Assembly (NCBI GenBank): GCA_051009015.1 | Contig: JBPCWZ010000072.1 | Span: 1-7,490, forward strand | Length of the DNA: 7,490 bases | Direction: 5' to 3' | Source: JAHRAH01 sp051009015 | GTDB taxonomy: Bacteria > Pseudomonadota > Gammaproteobacteria > Tethybacterales > Persebacteraceae | In this document: piece after piece, positions 6,112-7,490 of the stretch | Layout of the letters: every line of letters starts with the position of its first letter | How positions within the stretch are numbered: position 1 is the first letter of the stretch | Notes under the pieces: generated by a model | Seen by the model: only the letters and a program-made list of their open reading frames with translations | The model's database searches: none | What the model was told of the DNA's origin: nothing | Program-made: the position numbers and the translations under genes

Positions 6112-7481
6112 TGAGCACGAAACAACCACTGCGCATAAGCGCTTTTTATCCGCTCATCGCCGGGGCGCTGATGGTGCTGCTGATATTGTTCAGCGCCCTG
6201 TCGTGGCTTTTGTATGCCGCATCCACGGATTTTATTGAATTGCAAAAGCGGCATGCGGATATAGAGCGCGCCGCCGATGAGTTGCGGCAAAGTTCCGACG
6301 ACCTGACCCGCTACGCCCGTCTGTATGCGGTAACCGGCGACAGCGAATATGCGGATATTTTCAACGATATCCTCGCCATCCGCGACGGCGACATCCCGCG
6401 CCCGCAAAACTATCACGGCATATACTGGGATTTGCTGCCCGAAGTGCGCGAAGAGCGCCATCCGCCCGGCGAAAAGAGCGACTTGGAAGATACTTTCGCC
6501 GAGTTGATGTCCAAGGGCGAATTACGCTCCATTGAGACAAGCCGCCTGGAATCGGAGCGTCTCGTTGATGCCATTGAAGTGCCGGCGTTTGCCAGCGTGG
6601 AAGAGGGGGATTTGCAAACAGCGGTGCGGCTTTTGCATTCCAAAGAATACCGCCAAAGCAAGCACGACATTATGCTGCCGCTTGACGATCTCGCCATGCA
6701 AATCCAAACGCGGCTGGCGCAGGAAACGAAGGAATTCGCGAGGCGCATTGACATTTTGTTTTTTACGCTTATCATCGCGCTGATTTTTGGCGCTTTCGTC
6801 ATGTACGGGGTGGTCAAATATTCCCGGATGCGCATTCTCAAACCGCTGGACCGACTGGCGCGCAACATACTGGAAAACAAAGCCGCCGACACGGACGAGT
6901 TCCAAAACGACGAGATAGGTTTGCTGGCGCGGCATTTTTATCAGATGAAGGCGTCAATGGAGGAAAACTACCGCGATTTGGAAAACGCAAGTTTTCGCGA
7001 CTCGCTGACCGGCATCTACAACCGCAGTTACTTTTTTCAGCAAGGCGAAATGGCGCTCAAGCGCGCCGCCCGCGACAAGCAAAAACTATGCGTGATGATG
7101 GCGGATTTGGACCGCTTCAAAGCCATTAATGATGCGCACGGCCACCTGTCGGGCGACGAGGCGCTCAAACACGCGACGAGCATCATAACCGGCAACATCC
7201 GCGAGACCGACATTGCGGCGCGTTTTGGCGGCGAGGAGTTTGTCATCGTCCTTATCCGCACGCAACTTCCCGATGCCGTTTCCGTCGCCGAGAAGATCCG
7301 CGCCGGGCTGGAAAATGTGCCGTGCCAGTCCAATGGCGAGCAAATCAAAGTTACGATGAGCATCGGCGTTACCGAGATAACCGATGATGACGAGGAGATC
7401 AGCACCGCCATCGCCCGCGCCGACAAAGCGCTTTATGTCGCCAAAGAGGCGGGGCGCAACTGCGTCAAAACTTCCGACTGA
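6111..7481 (+). CDS. Membrane-bound diguanylate cyclase (sensor region, HAMP, GGDEF)
   Basis: This 456-residue inner-membrane protein should make cyclic di-GMP from two GTP. Transmembrane helix 1 is at about 12-35, a putative periplasmic sensor region at 36-212, and helix 2 at 214-234. A HAMP linker (about 235-285, with ILKPLDRLA at 242-250) and a GGDEF domain (about 292-453) follow. The catalytic domain is complete: DSLTGIYNR (297-305), ADLDRFKAINDAHGHLSGDE (331-350) and the active-site GGEEF at 373-377. RETD at 364-367 is a canonical inhibitory I-site five residues before GGEEF, so product inhibition is expected. The sensor region has conserved-looking motifs (DLTRYARLYAVTGD at 64-77, IRDGDIPRPQNYHGIYWDLL at 90-109) but no domain I can name with certainty. 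The ATG shares one base with the efp stop (TAATG), with AGGA two bases before it, so its translation probably depends on efp. No EAL or HD-GYP domain is present. Confidence 0.95.
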   Translation: MSTKQPLRISAFYPLIAGALMVLLILFSALSWLLYAASTDFIELQKRHADIERAADELRQSSDDLTRYARLYAVTGDSEYADIFNDILAIRDGDIPRPQNYHGIYWDLLPEVREERHPPGEKSDLEDTFAELMSKGELRSIETSRLESERLVDAIEVPAFASVEEGDLQTAVRLLHSKEYRQSKHDIMLPLDDLAMQIQTRLAQETKEFARRIDILFFTLIIALIFGAFVMYGVVKYSRMRILKPLDRLARNILENKAADTDEFQNDEIGLLARHFYQMKASMEENYRDLENASFRDSLTGIYNRSYFFQQGEMALKRAARDKQKLCVMMADLDRFKAINDAHGHLSGDEALKHATSIITGNIRETDIAARFGGEEFVIVLIRTQLPDAVSVAEKIRAGLENVPCQSNGEQIKVTMSIGVTEITDDDEEISTAIARADKALYVAKEAGRNCVKTSD

Positions 7482-7490
7482 TATTTTTTT

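Noticed and set aside
7460..7490. T-run right after the cyclase stop as an intrinsic terminator.
   Set aside because: The T-tract is present from 7484, but the bases before it form no stable GC-rich hairpin and the window ends there, so it cannot be judged.
1..7490. CRISPR arrays, tRNA or rRNA genes, insertion sequences, toxin-antitoxin or defence modules.
   Set aside because: No regularly spaced repeats, cloverleaf-like sequences, transposase motifs or paired small toxin-antitoxin frames were seen on either strand. The NYN protein has no adjacent partner that would make it a toxin pair.

Overview
This 7.5 kb window is densely packed bacterial chromosome, moderately GC-rich by eye, with only two gaps between genes (61 and 78 bases). 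It most likely comes from a Pseudomonadota (proteobacterium). The chorismate synthase fragment is close to gamma/beta-type AroC. The elongation factor P looks closer to the alphaproteobacterial form as I remember it, so I leave the class open. There is no rRNA, tRNA, CRISPR array, insertion sequence, integrase or phage gene, and no recognisable defence cluster.

Left block (1-3455, + strand): four tightly joined genes that look co-transcribed. They are the 3' part of chorismate synthase (aroC), a small GST-fold protein starting in an ATGA overlap with aroC, an NYN-domain putative RNase with a C-terminal OST-HTH/LOTUS-like domain, and a MATE-type membrane exporter whose start lies inside the end of the NYN gene. 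The GST and NYN genes each carry an in-frame tandem repeat in a hydrophilic linker.

Middle (3456-5466): a G-rich 61-base convergent gap, then one long minus-strand gene for a KefB/KefC-type cation:proton antiporter with fused RCK (TrkA-N and TrkA-C-like) regulatory domains.

Right block (5467-7490): a 78-base divergent region with a consensus -10 hexamer and two short dyads, then elongation factor P (efp), then a membrane-bound diguanylate cyclase (HAMP-GGDEF). The start codon of the cyclase overlaps the efp stop codon by one base.

The genes do not form an obvious single pathway. The points most worth following are the arginine, with an apparent one-residue insertion, at the tip of the EF-P modification loop; the translational coupling of EF-P to a c-di-GMP synthase; the uncharacterised motif-rich sensor region of that cyclase; and the NYN-LOTUS protein embedded in a shikimate-pathway operon. 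I found nothing I could defend as a complete new system.
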